Assembly: GCA_036226585.1 (NCBI GenBank)
Contig: CP108997.1
Span: 2,914,001 to 2,978,000, forward strand
Direction of reading: 5' to 3'
Origin: Streptomyces sp. NBC_00708
GTDB taxonomy: Bacteria; Actinomycetota; Actinomycetes; Streptomycetales; Streptomycetaceae
Length of the DNA: 64,000 nt
The notes beneath the pieces are model-generated. The model was not told the DNA's origin. It was given only the letters and a program-made list of their open reading frames with translations, and did not search any database. Position 1 is the stretch's first letter; every line of letters starts with the position of its first letter. The position numbers and the translations under genes are program-made. Below are positions 7,961-16,351 of this stretch, piece by piece.

Positions 7961-10597
7961 TCAGCCCAGGCGGGTCAGCTTGTCGCTCACCGACGGCTTC
8001 GCCAGGTCGCTCTGGAGCGCGACCGCCACCTTCACCTGGCTGCGGCCCTCACCCACGGTCAGCGTGCCGACGTGTGTACCGGCCACCGCCTCGTGCGGGA
8101 TCGTCTTCCCGTCGTCGGTCAGTTCCAGCTTGACCGTGAGACCGGACCAGCCGACCGCCTTGACGTCCTTCGTCGCGACGACGGGTGTGGTGTGACCCAT
8201 GCCGTCGTCGACCTGGCCGACCACATCGCCCTTCCGGACGACCTTGGCGCCCTCCAGCAGGTCCTGGGTGGCCAGCATCACCTTCTTGCTGACCCGGTTG
8301 ACCTCGTCGATGATCGAGAGCTTGTCGTACTGGCCCAGGATCGCGCCGACGATGAGCTGGTCCGTGCCGTCGATCATCTTGTGCGCGGCGAAGAGCAGGT
8401 TGCCGCCCGCCTTGGAGGTGGAACCGGTCTTGATGCCGAGGGCGCCGTCGTACGGGACGAGCGTGTTGTAGTTGCGCCACTTGTGACCCTTGGGGTCCTT
8501 CCACTCCGGCAGCTTGGTGATGTCCATCAGCGCCGGGAACTCGACGAGCTTCTCGCCGAGCTTCACCAGGTCCTCGGCCGTGCTGACCGTGGAGGCGGTG
8601 AGCCCGGAGGGGTCGGTGTACGTGGTGTTCTTCATGCCCAGCTCGTCGGCGGTGGCGTTCATCTTCGCGACGAACGCCTTCTCCGAGCCGGCCTCCCAGC
8701 GGGCGAGCAGCCGGGCGATGTTGTTGGCCGAGGGGATCATGATCGCGGCCAGCGCGTCGCGTTCGGTGAGGACGTCGCCCTCCTTCACCGTGCTCAGCGT
8801 GGACTCGCCCTCGGTGTAGAGCTTGCCGTCCGCCTCCGCCTTGGCGTCGATCTTGATGTCCGGGCCGTTCTCGCCGCGCTTGAGCGGGTGGCTCTTGAGC
8901 ACGAGGTACGCGGTCATCGCCTTGGCCACGCTCGCGATCGGCACCGGCTTCTGCTCGCCGAACGAGTCGACCTTGCCGAGGCCGGTGGCCGCCATGTAGC
9001 CCTGGCCCTGGTCGGGCCACGGCAGCTTCGGGGCGTCGCCGTCGAAGCTGTACGTCGACTTCGCGGTCATCGTCAGCGAGGGGTCCGGCAGCGGGCGCAC
9101 CATCTGCACGATCGCAAACACGATGAGCAGGAGGAGGACCAGCGGTGTCCAGATCTTGACCCTGCGCACGGCCGTGCGGACCGGGGTCTCCGGCGGCGGC
9201 GGGGTGTTCGTCAGCTCGGCGAGCAGGTCGAGCGGCGGCTTGGGCGGCATCGGCTGCTGCCGGGTCCGCTCGGCACCGCTGAGCGCCGCGGGCTGCGCGG
9301 GGGCGGGCCGGGCGCCGGGCTCCGGCGCGGGGCTCTCGGGCTTGCGCGGCGCGGGGGCCGACGGTACGTCGTCGGAGCGCAGCGGTACGAACCGGCTGGT
9401 GCGCTCGGCCGGCGACTCGACCTCGGCGGCGACCGGCCGGCCCGACGGGGACCGGGTGATCTTCAGCGCGGTGGTCGGCTGATCGACCTTGGGCAGCCGG
9501 GGCGCCTTGAAAACGGCGGTGGGCTGATCAACAGGCGCGTCCGCCTGGGCGGCGGGCGTCCTGCCGTCGGCGGCGGGCCCGTTCGCCTGGGCGGCGGGCC
9601 CGTCGTTGTCGGCGGGTGCGTCCTCGCCGGCGGCGGGCGTCTCCTCGTCGGCGGCCGGCTTCTTCGCCTCGGCGGGCCCGTCGTCGCCGACTGCGGGCCC
9701 GTCGTCGCCGGCGGCGGGCTTCTCCTCGTCGGCGGCCGGCGCGTCCTCGGCGGCGGCCGGCTTCTTCGCCTCGGCCGAGGGCTCGGACTTCGCTGCGGCA
9801 TCCGGCTTCGCGGCCGGCTCCGGCTTCGCGGCCGGCTCGGACTTCGCGTCCGCTTCCGGCTTCGCGGCGGGCTCGTTGGCCGGCTTCTCGTCCGGTTCGG
9901 AGGACTGCTCCTCCTCGCGGGACCGGGGTACGCGGGGCTGCTCCTCCGGGGATTCGCCCTGGTCATCGGCGCCGCCGTCAGCGTCGTCGGCCTTCGACAC
10001 CCAGGCGGCCACCGCCGCCCGAAGCCGCACGTCGCCCTCCTCCGGCTCGTCGCCGGTCGCGGGCGCGGCACCCTCGGCCTCGGACTTCGCGGCCTCCGGC
10101 TCGGCGGCAGCGTTGGGCTCGGGCCGGAGAGCCTCGGGCTCGTCGGCGGCCCCGGGCTCCTCGTCGGCCTCCGGCGCGGCACCCTCGGCCTCGGCCTCCG
10201 CCCCCGGCTCAACGGCAGCCTCGGGCTCGACGGTCTCGGCGTCCGCATCCGCATCCGCATCCGGCTCCACGGCCTCGGGCGCACCGCCCGCCTCCGCGGC
10301 CTCCGGAGCGTCCTGGGCGGCCTCCGGGCCGTCCGACGCCTCCTCCGGCGCCTCAGCGGGCTTCAGAGCGCTCTCAGCGCCGCCCCGCTCCGCAGCCGCG
10401 TCCGTACGCGCACCGCGCTCCGAGTCGCCGCCCGCCTCACCGGCCCCGCCGGACGCGGGCTCGTCCTTCTCGCCGGCCCCCGTGCCGGCCCCGCCGGGCG
10501 CGGGTTCGCGGAAGACGTCGAGTCGCGGATCGCGCCCGTTCCGAGTCGTTCCCGACGACTGCTGCTGCTCCGACTTGTCGGGGGACTCGCCCGCCAC
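7961..10597 (-). CDS. D-alanyl-D-alanine carboxypeptidase with long disordered N-terminus
   Basis: A peptidoglycan-trimming DD-carboxypeptidase (peptidase S11) facing the outside of the membrane. All three active-site motifs are present: SVAK near residue 554, SANN near 624 and KTGSTSK near 722, followed by a C-terminal beta domain. A single transmembrane helix (IWTPLVLLLLIVFAIV, about 482-500) precedes the catalytic domain. The preceding 470 or so residues are low-complexity Ala/Glu/Pro/Lys sequence with repeats such as EPAAKPEPAAKPDAAAK and GDDGPAVGDDGPAE, predicted to be cytoplasmic and disordered. Ordinary family members have about 400 residues. I chose GTG 10597 because GGAGGAGG lies just upstream; ATG 10612 is possible. 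Confidence 0.88.
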   Translation of the reverse strand: MAGESPDKSEQQQSSGTTRNGRDPRLDVFREPAPGGAGTGAGEKDEPASGGAGEAGGDSERGARTDAAAERGGAESALKPAEAPEEASDGPEAAQDAPEAAEAGGAPEAVEPDADADADAETVEPEAAVEPGAEAEAEGAAPEADEEPGAADEPEALRPEPNAAAEPEAAKSEAEGAAPATGDEPEEGDVRLRAAVAAWVSKADDADGGADDQGESPEEQPRVPRSREEEQSSEPDEKPANEPAAKPEADAKSEPAAKPEPAAKPDAAAKSEPSAEAKKPAAAEDAPAADEEKPAAGDDGPAVGDDGPAEAKKPAADEETPAAGEDAPADNDGPAAQANGPAADGRTPAAQADAPVDQPTAVFKAPRLPKVDQPTTALKITRSPSGRPVAAEVESPAERTSRFVPLRSDDVPSAPAPRKPESPAPEPGARPAPAQPAALSGAERTRQQPMPPKPPLDLLAELTNTPPPPETPVRTAVRRVKIWTPLVLLLLIVFAIVQMVRPLPDPSLTMTAKSTYSFDGDAPKLPWPDQGQGYMAATGLGKVDSFGEQKPVPIASVAKAMTAYLVLKSHPLKRGENGPDIKIDAKAEADGKLYTEGESTLSTVKEGDVLTERDALAAIMIPSANNIARLLARWEAGSEKAFVAKMNATADELGMKNTTYTDPSGLTASTVSTAEDLVKLGEKLVEFPALMDITKLPEWKDPKGHKWRNYNTLVPYDGALGIKTGSTSKAGGNLLFAAHKMIDGTDQLIVGAILGQYDKLSIIDEVNRVSKKVMLATQDLLEGAKVVRKGDVVGQVDDGMGHTTPVVATKDVKAVGWSGLTVKLELTDDGKTIPHEAVAGTHVGTLTVGEGRSQVKVAVALQSDLAKPSVSDKLTRLG

Positions 10598-10791
10598 CGA
10601 TGCCTCCTCCATGCGGCGCGGGGAACCACCCGCGCTGTCCGAACCATCTACCAGTGTCCCGTGTGAACCCTTGGCCGGGCTGCTAGACGAGAACGACATA
10701 CCTACTGGTTCCCGTACAAAGCCCCCAGGCACCCTCGACAGGAAGATGTGAGAGGGGTCACCCTGTCATTCATCCACGCGGGGAGGCATGG

Positions 10792-11514
10792 ATGGGCAGG
10801 AGCCGCAGAACAATTCCGGAGGAGCTTCTGCTGCTCGCTCTGGACCCGACCACGGGTACCACAGCGCAGCCGCAGTCGCTCGACCTCGGCCTCGCCGGAG
10901 CCCAGCTAGTAGAGCTGGCCCTGGCAGGACGGATAGCCCCTGACGGGGATCGTATCGCCGTGGTGATGCCACGGCCGACAGGAGATCCGACCCTGGACTC
11001 CGCACTGGAACTGCTGCGCAGGCGCGGCAGTCCGGTACGGGCCGTCCACTGGATCGGCGGACCCCGGCTGGGGCTCCGCCAGATTTACCTCGCTCATCTG
11101 GAGCGGTGCGGCATGGTGCATGCCGTCGCGGGCCAGATGTGCGGAGTGCTGCCGACGACTCGCTACCAGGCGACGGACACGGCGATCAGCCGGGACATCA
11201 GGGCCCGGCTGGACAGTGCGATCCGCACCGGCGTACCGCCGGACCCGCGGACCGCGGCGCTCGCCGCACTGGCCCACGCGGTCGGACTCGGCAAGCACCT
11301 GTACCCCGGGAACGAGGGGCGTTCATCGCGCTCCCGGCTCCGGGACCTGATCAGGCACGACCCGATGGGCGGTCTCGTGGCGCACGCCGTGATGGACGTC
11401 CAGAACGGGGCGGTCGCACAGCCGCGTCGCGGTCAGGCCGCCGGCGTTCCGTTGCAACCGCAAGTGCAGTCGCCGTCACGCGGCGGCAGCATGGCGCACA
11501 CCGCGGCCCACTAG
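10792..11514 (+). CDS. GPP34 (GOLPH3-like) phosphoprotein family protein
   Basis: The N-terminus IPEELLLLALDPTTG followed by LDLGLAGAQLVELALAGRI is the hallmark of the GPP34/GOLPH3 family, which in eukaryotes binds phosphatidylinositol-4-phosphate on Golgi membranes; in Streptomyces such proteins are common and uncharacterised. At 240 residues it has the family's usual length. The later blocks VHWIGGPRLGLRQIYLAHLERCGMV and the C-terminal HDPMGGLVAHAV agree. The ATG at 10792 is preceded by GGGGAGG at ideal spacing; an ATG four bases earlier is out of frame. It is divergent from the carboxypeptidase gene and followed by a strong terminator. A membrane-peripheral role is inferred. Confidence 0.88.
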   Translation: MGRSRRTIPEELLLLALDPTTGTTAQPQSLDLGLAGAQLVELALAGRIAPDGDRIAVVMPRPTGDPTLDSALELLRRRGSPVRAVHWIGGPRLGLRQIYLAHLERCGMVHAVAGQMCGVLPTTRYQATDTAISRDIRARLDSAIRTGVPPDPRTAALAALAHAVGLGKHLYPGNEGRSSRSRLRDLIRHDPMGGLVAHAVMDVQNGAVAQPRRGQAAGVPLQPQVQSPSRGGSMAHTAAH

Positions 11515-11626
11515 GTCCGCACCGCGCACACCCCACGCGTCACCCGCACCACGCGCACCATCGCGTCAACAACCGCACAACGCCGCACCGTCGTCCCCCA
11601 GACCCGGTTCGGGAGCCGCACCAGAG

Positions 11627-11661
11627 GCGCGGGGCAGTCGATACCACCGACTGCCCCGCGC
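11627..11661 (+). terminator. Hairpin downstream of GPP34 gene
   Basis: A perfect 14-bp stem (11627-11640 with 11648-11661) closes a 7-base loop 113 bases after the GPP34 stop and before the next promoter. Confidence 0.7.
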
Positions 11662-11758
11662 CGCTGCGTGTAGCCGTTTCCCAGCGCGGGCGGGGCCGGG
11701 GGTGGCAATCTGCTCAGCAGTAGATACGCACAGCTACATAGCCGGAGGTGCCGTTTCC

Positions 11759-12628
11759 GTGCCGTCCAACGTCAACCCCACCGTCAGGCGACGCCGGTTG
11801 GGTCAGGAATTGCGCCGACTGCGCGAAGTCAAGGGAATGACCGCCGAGGAGGTGGCGGAGCGGCTGCTGGTCTCGCAGTCGAAGATCAGCCGCCTGGAGA
11901 ACGGCCGCCGCTCCATCAGCCAGCGCGATGTGCGCGATCTGTGCGGGGTGTACGAGGTCGAGGACCACCGGGTGGTCGACTCGCTGATGCAGATGGCCAA
12001 GGACTCGCGTCAGCAGGGCTGGTGGCACGCGTTCGGGGACATCCCGTACAGCGTCTACATCGGCCTGGAGACCGACGCGGCGTCGCTGCGGGTGTACGAG
12101 CCCCAGGTGGTGCCGGGCCTGCTCCAGACCCGGCAGTACGCCGAGGCGCTGATCACCGGCGCTCTGCCGGAGGCTCCCCAGTCCGACATCGACAAGCGCG
12201 TGGGCGTGCGTTCGCGCCGCCAGGAGCGGATCACCGACCCGGAGCACCCGCTGCGGATGTGGGCCGTCATCGACGAGTCCGCGCTGCGCCGGCTGGTGGG
12301 CGGCAAGCAGGTGATGATCGAGCAGCTGGAACGGCTGGTGGAGCTCTCGCACCTGCCGCATGTCACGGTCCAGGTCCTGCCGTTCGAGGCGGGCGCCCAC
12401 CCGGGCATCAGCGGCCAGTACGCCATCCTGGAGTTCCCGGACACCGCGGATTCGAGCGTCGTCTACATCGAGGGCGTGACCAGCGACCTCTATCTGGAGA
12501 AGGCGAACGATCTGCAGCTGTACAGCGTCATGTACGAACACCTGCGGGCCCAGGCGCTGAGCGTGGAGAAGAGCCGCGACTTCATCGATCGCATCGCGAA
12601 GGAGTACACCCGCCTGGTCGCCGAGTGA
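11759..12628 (+). CDS. XRE/DUF5753 transcriptional regulator
   Basis: A 289-residue member of the large Streptomyces family with an N-terminal XRE helix-turn-helix (about residues 12-66, RLREVKGMTAEEVAERLLVS and QSKISRLENGRR) and the C-terminal DUF5753 ligand- or partner-binding domain, starting around YEPQVVPGLLQTRQYAEAL. The GTG at 11759 follows GGAGG by ten bases and starts just before the helix-turn-helix. These regulators normally act together with a small DUF397 protein, and one lies 226 bases downstream. Family members such as WhiJ-type regulators influence sporulation and antibiotic production; the target of this one is unknown. Confidence 0.9.
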   Translation: MPSNVNPTVRRRRLGQELRRLREVKGMTAEEVAERLLVSQSKISRLENGRRSISQRDVRDLCGVYEVEDHRVVDSLMQMAKDSRQQGWWHAFGDIPYSVYIGLETDAASLRVYEPQVVPGLLQTRQYAEALITGALPEAPQSDIDKRVGVRSRRQERITDPEHPLRMWAVIDESALRRLVGGKQVMIEQLERLVELSHLPHVTVQVLPFEAGAHPGISGQYAILEFPDTADSSVVYIEGVTSDLYLEKANDLQLYSVMYEHLRAQALSVEKSRDFIDRIAKEYTRLVAE

Positions 12629-12854
12629 GTCCGGGGCGACCCCACGACCACTGCGCCATATGTCAGAAATAGGCCATTCACGAGAGCGGCGACGGGAATC
12701 TACACCGTCGCCGCCTCGCAGCGGAAGGCCCACATCGCAGAACCACCCTGTCGAGTGAACGCCCGCCTCACGAGGCGGTGTTGGCGGGTAGCGTCGATCG
12801 AGCCATCAAGAACACGATTGGCGCCCCTCACACAACTCTCGAACCGGAGTGAAC

Positions 12855-13061
12855 ATGGCCATTCGTCAGGGTGCTACGGACAGCTGGACGAAGTCTTCGT
12901 ATTCCGCGCAGAACAGCGCATGCGTCGAAGTCAGGTCCCCGCTCACGCAGGCGATCGACGTGCGCGACTCCAAGGCGCACGAGGGACCGTCGGTCACCTT
13001 CGCCTCCGGGACGTGGACCGCGTTCGTGCGCGAGGTCGCCAAGGGCGTCGCAGACGCCTGA
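12855..13061 (+). CDS. DUF397 protein, partner of the upstream XRE regulator
   Basis: A 68-residue protein with the complete DUF397 signature: WTKSSYS at the N-terminus, ACVEV, then IDVRDSK and the C-terminal FASGTWTAFVREV. DUF397 proteins pair with XRE/DUF5753 regulators in Streptomyces and probably modulate them. The ATG at 12855 has GGAG five bases upstream; a GTG two codons earlier is less well placed. The 226-base gap to the XRE gene suggests its own promoter rather than strict co-transcription. Two strong hairpins follow. Confidence 0.88.
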   Translation: MAIRQGATDSWTKSSYSAQNSACVEVRSPLTQAIDVRDSKAHEGPSVTFASGTWTAFVREVAKGVADA

Positions 13062-13104
13062 CCGATGACCTGCTTACCGACCGACGCACCGCCCGCGCCA
13101 CCAC

Positions 13105-13143
13105 AGCCCTCTCGACCGGCCCGCCGTCCTGGCCGAGAGGGCT
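13105..13143 (+). terminator. Hairpin downstream of DUF397 gene
   Basis: A 10-bp perfect stem (13105-13114 with 13134-13143) followed by CTTTC-like bases, 44 bases after the DUF397 stop. Confidence 0.65.
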
Positions 13144-13188
13144 TTCGCCGTTCCGGGGCGGCCTTCTCCGGCAGTTCTCCTCCTTCTC

Positions 13189-13218
13189 GACCGCACGGGA
13201 CCCGCATCCCGTGCGGTC
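13189..13218 (+). terminator. Second hairpin downstream of DUF397 gene
   Basis: A 12-bp perfect stem (13189-13200 with 13207-13218) closes a 6-base loop and is followed by TTCTTC. It is stronger than the first hairpin, and the tandem arrangement should isolate the symporter gene from upstream read-through. Confidence 0.75.
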
Positions 13219-13492
13219 TTCTTCGTGCTTCCCTGCGCTCTCAGCCTGGCGAAGCGCCCGCTCATCGTGTGGCCGCCGTCACGTTCACGACAACGCTCCC
13301 GTGGGTCAAGAACACGTAAAATCGTTCGGCTTACTGATCTGCGTTCACATCTCTGACCGGATGAGTCCTTGACCGGGGCCCCGGACAGACGGTTCAATCC
13401 CCGAAGTCCCCGCTCCCGCACGGGGCGCCGCTGAGCGGCCGTACTGGCGAAGTGCGTACCCCGTTCATAAGGCGGATCCCCGGAGGGGACAC
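13219..13492 (+). other. Non-coding leader of the symporter gene
   Basis: The stretch between the second hairpin and the symporter start contains no supported ORF or RNA. The short AT-rich island GTAAAATCG near 13316 stands out from the surrounding GC-rich DNA and is a plausible promoter area, but I cannot define -35 and -10 boxes with confidence. Confidence 0.35.
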
Positions 13493-15082
13493 ATGAACAG
13501 TCTCGACTGGGTCGTGCTCATCGGCTACTTCGGCGTGATGATCGCGATCGGGCTCTGGTCCCACAAGCGTGTGGACAACGTCAGCGACTTCTTCACGGCG
13601 GGCGGCCGGATGCCGTGGTGGCTGTCCGGCATCTCGCACCACATGTCGGGGTACAGCGCCGTGATGTTCACGGGCTACGCCGGCATCGCGTACCAGTACG
13701 GCGTCACGTCCTTCGTGACGTGGTCGCTGCCGATCGCGATCGGCATCGGCATCGGGGCGAAGCTGTTCGCGCCCCGGCTCAACCGGCTGCGCTCGCGGCT
13801 GCGTGTGGCTTCCCCGCTGGAATACCTGAAGGATCGCTACAACGTGCCCACCCAGCAGGCGCTGGCCTGGTCCGGACTGCTGCTGAAGATCGTGGACGTC
13901 GGTGCCAAGTGGGCGGCCATCGCCACCCTGTTGTCCGTCTTCACCGGAATCTCCCTCACCCAGGGCATCTTCATCACCGGGATCATCACGGCCGTCTACT
14001 GCACGGTCGGCGGCCTGTGGGCGGACGCGCTCACCGAACTGGGCCAGTTCGTCATCCAGTTGCTCGCCGGACTCGCGATGCTCATCACCGTCATGCGCGA
14101 GCTGGACGGCTTCAGCACCCTGTGGACGGTCTGGGACAAGCTGCCCGAGGGCCATGCGGAACCGACGGCCGGTCCGTACACCGTGACGTTCCTGCTGGCG
14201 TTCCTGTTCATCAAGACCTTCGAGTACAACGGCGGGATGTGGAACCAGGCCCAGCGGTACATGGCCACGGACTCCGCCGCCTCCGCGACCCGTTCGGCGC
14301 GGCTCTCCGCCCTCCTGTGGCTGGTGTGGCCGACGGTCCTGTTCTTCCCGATGTGGTGCGCCCCGCTGCTCGTCGACGCGCAGAAGCCGGACGCCTCCGA
14401 CAGCTACGCGCTGATGACGGAACAGCTGCTGCCGCACGGGCTGCTGGGCCTGGTCGTCGTCGGGTTCTTCTCGCACACGATGGCCATGTGCTCCTCCGAC
14501 GCCAACGCGATCGCGGCCGTCTTCACCCGGGACATCGCGCCGGTGTTCTCCAAGGCCGCCCGCACGTGGAGCAGCCGGGCCGGTCTGCTGGCCGCGCGCC
14601 TGTCCACGCTGGGCTTCCTCGGCCTGTCCATGGCGCTGGCGACGCAGATCAACTCACCGACGTTCAAGGACATCATCTCCGTCGTCATCAAGTGGGTCGC
14701 CGGGCTCATGGGCCCGATCGCGATCCCGTTCATGCTGGGGCTGCTGCGTACCTTCCGCAGGTCGGGGCCGACGGCGGCGCTCATCAGCTGGGCGGCGGGT
14801 CTGCTGGCGTTCTACTTCACCAACTACGACCTCGACGGCTCGGTGAAGGAGGGCGTGGCGCTCCAGTACCAGGTGGCGCTGCCGCTGGCGGTCTCGCTGG
14901 TGCTCTACATCGTGATCGGCCTCGTACGCCCGGAGGACACCCCGGAACGGGACGCGCTCATCGAGCGGATCAACGGCGACGGCGACGGCCCGGAGGCGGC
15001 CGGCGCGGCCGTCGTCCCGGCGCAGGGCGGCCCGGAGGACATCGCGGCCGCCACCGACGGCACGAAGGGTCAGCGCGGGTAG
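13493..15082 (+). CDS. Sodium:solute symporter (SSS family)
   Basis: A 529-residue inner-membrane carrier with about 13 hydrophobic segments. The N-terminal helix pattern and the motif VSDFFTAGGRMPWWLSGISHHMSG are characteristic of the SSS (SLC5-like) family, which couples uptake of sugars, organic acids, choline or urea-like solutes to sodium entry. Later blocks (TVGGLWADALTELGQFVIQ; FKDIISVVIKWVAGLMGPI) agree. The C-terminal tail is acidic and polar. The ATG at 13493 is preceded by GGAGGGGAC. The substrate cannot be read from the sequence; sugar-type members share the TVGGLWA segment. Its 3' end overlaps the convergent ADP-ribosylglycohydrolase gene by 13 bases. Confidence 0.9.
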   Translation: MNSLDWVVLIGYFGVMIAIGLWSHKRVDNVSDFFTAGGRMPWWLSGISHHMSGYSAVMFTGYAGIAYQYGVTSFVTWSLPIAIGIGIGAKLFAPRLNRLRSRLRVASPLEYLKDRYNVPTQQALAWSGLLLKIVDVGAKWAAIATLLSVFTGISLTQGIFITGIITAVYCTVGGLWADALTELGQFVIQLLAGLAMLITVMRELDGFSTLWTVWDKLPEGHAEPTAGPYTVTFLLAFLFIKTFEYNGGMWNQAQRYMATDSAASATRSARLSALLWLVWPTVLFFPMWCAPLLVDAQKPDASDSYALMTEQLLPHGLLGLVVVGFFSHTMAMCSSDANAIAAVFTRDIAPVFSKAARTWSSRAGLLAARLSTLGFLGLSMALATQINSPTFKDIISVVIKWVAGLMGPIAIPFMLGLLRTFRRSGPTAALISWAAGLLAFYFTNYDLDGSVKEGVALQYQVALPLAVSLVLYIVIGLVRPEDTPERDALIERINGDGDGPEAAGAAVVPAQGGPEDIAAATDGTKGQRG

Positions 15083-16182
15083 CGGGCCAGCCAGCCCGGG
15101 GCCGCGGTGGCCGGGCTGTGCAGGGCGGGCCCCTGGGTCATCTCCATGGCGAAGTCGTCGGCGAGTTCGAGGAGGGTGGCCCGCCCCTCCAGCTCGGCGA
15201 GCCAGGCCGGCGGCAGCGCGGTCTCGCCGTGCATCGCGCCCAGCAGCGCCCCGCACAGCGAGCCCGTGGCCGAGGAGGGCCCGCCGTGGTTCACGGCCAG
15301 CCGCAGCCCGTGCCGCACGTCCTCCCCGACCAGCGCGCAGTACACCGCCACCGCCAGCACCTCGTCGGCGGAGTCGGTGGCGCCCAGGGACTCGATGAGC
15401 GCGGGCCCCGGGATGCCCTGGCGCACGGTGCCGAGGGCCCGGCGCAACGCCTCGCTGACGGGTTCGTGGCCGGGGCGCTCCGCGAGCAGCCCGAGCGCGT
15501 GCTGTACGGAGCCGTCCAGGGTCTCGCCGCGCGCCAGTCCGTGCACGAGGACGGCGAAGGCACCGGCGGAGAGCAGGGCGGTGGGGTGGCCGTGGGTGTG
15601 CGCGGCGCACTCGACGGCGAGCTGGAGCACCAGCTGCGGTTCCCAGCCGACGAGCAGTCCGAAGGGTGCGGAGCGGGTGAGGGCGGCGGCGTCGTGCGCG
15701 GCGGGGTGCTTGGGGCGGTCCAGGGTGCCCATGATGTCGTCGCCGAGGCCGTTCAGGCATTCCCGGGTGGGGGCGCGGCGGGCGTAGAGCCATTCCTGCC
15801 CGGCGAGCCAGCCGTTGTCCTTGCGGCGCTCGTCGGGCCCCCAGTCGCGCTGGGTCGCGGCCCAGCGCAGATGGGCGCGGTGGACGTCGGTGGGCGGGTG
15901 CCAGGCGCCGGTGTCGCGGCGGACCTGGGCGCGGATCAGGCCGTCGACGGTGAACAGGGTGAGCTGGGTGGCGGCGGTGACGGTGCCGCGCGCGCCGTGG
16001 GCGGGGACGAAGCCGGTGACGGCGTCGGGCCCGTGGGCGGCGCGGATCTCCTCCAGGGTGAGGGCGTCGACACCGGCGCCGAGGGCGTCACCGATGGCGC
16101 CGCCGAGGAGGGTGCCGCGTACCCGGCTGCGGAAGTCCTGCTGCTCGGCACGGCCCCAGACGGCCAAGATCCCTGTGCTCAC
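15070..16182 (-). CDS. ADP-ribosylglycohydrolase family protein, metal-site residues lost
   Basis: A 370-residue protein with the DraG/ADP-ribosylglycohydrolase fold: RGTLLGGAIGDALGAGV at residues 22-38, the following LTLEEI, and the C-terminal block with ATGSLCGALLGAMHGETALPPAWL. In active members two magnesium ions are held by TDD near the first third and by GDSDS near the end. Here these read TAA at residues 69-71 (in VTAATQLTLF) and GGPSSATG at 300-307, so every expected acidic ligand is replaced while flanking sequence is kept. It is therefore probably a non-catalytic ADP-ribose-binding homologue. The GTG at 16182 is preceded by GGGAG; its 3' end overlaps the symporter gene. Confidence 0.85.
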   Translation of the reverse strand: MSTGILAVWGRAEQQDFRSRVRGTLLGGAIGDALGAGVDALTLEEIRAAHGPDAVTGFVPAHGARGTVTAATQLTLFTVDGLIRAQVRRDTGAWHPPTDVHRAHLRWAATQRDWGPDERRKDNGWLAGQEWLYARRAPTRECLNGLGDDIMGTLDRPKHPAAHDAAALTRSAPFGLLVGWEPQLVLQLAVECAAHTHGHPTALLSAGAFAVLVHGLARGETLDGSVQHALGLLAERPGHEPVSEALRRALGTVRQGIPGPALIESLGATDSADEVLAVAVYCALVGEDVRHGLRLAVNHGGPSSATGSLCGALLGAMHGETALPPAWLAELEGRATLLELADDFAMEMTQGPALHSPATAAPGWLARYPR

Positions 16183-16351
16183 CGCGCCACTCCCGTATGC
16201 CGTGGTTTTCGTTCCCCTGTGCGACTGTGCCGTAACTGCGCAGCACTGTAATCGAACGGGTGCGGCCCCCAGGAGGGCGGAACGTTTTGTACGGCTCCGA
16301 GGCGCACCGAATTCCGTTGCGGCGCGCGGCCCCGGGGACGATGATCGCCCG

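Noticed and set aside
7916..10666. A 900-codon open frame antisense to the carboxypeptidase gene
   Set aside because: It is a shadow frame caused by high third-position GC. The antisense peptide is Arg/Gly-rich and has no domain, while the minus strand encodes a clear S11 peptidase.
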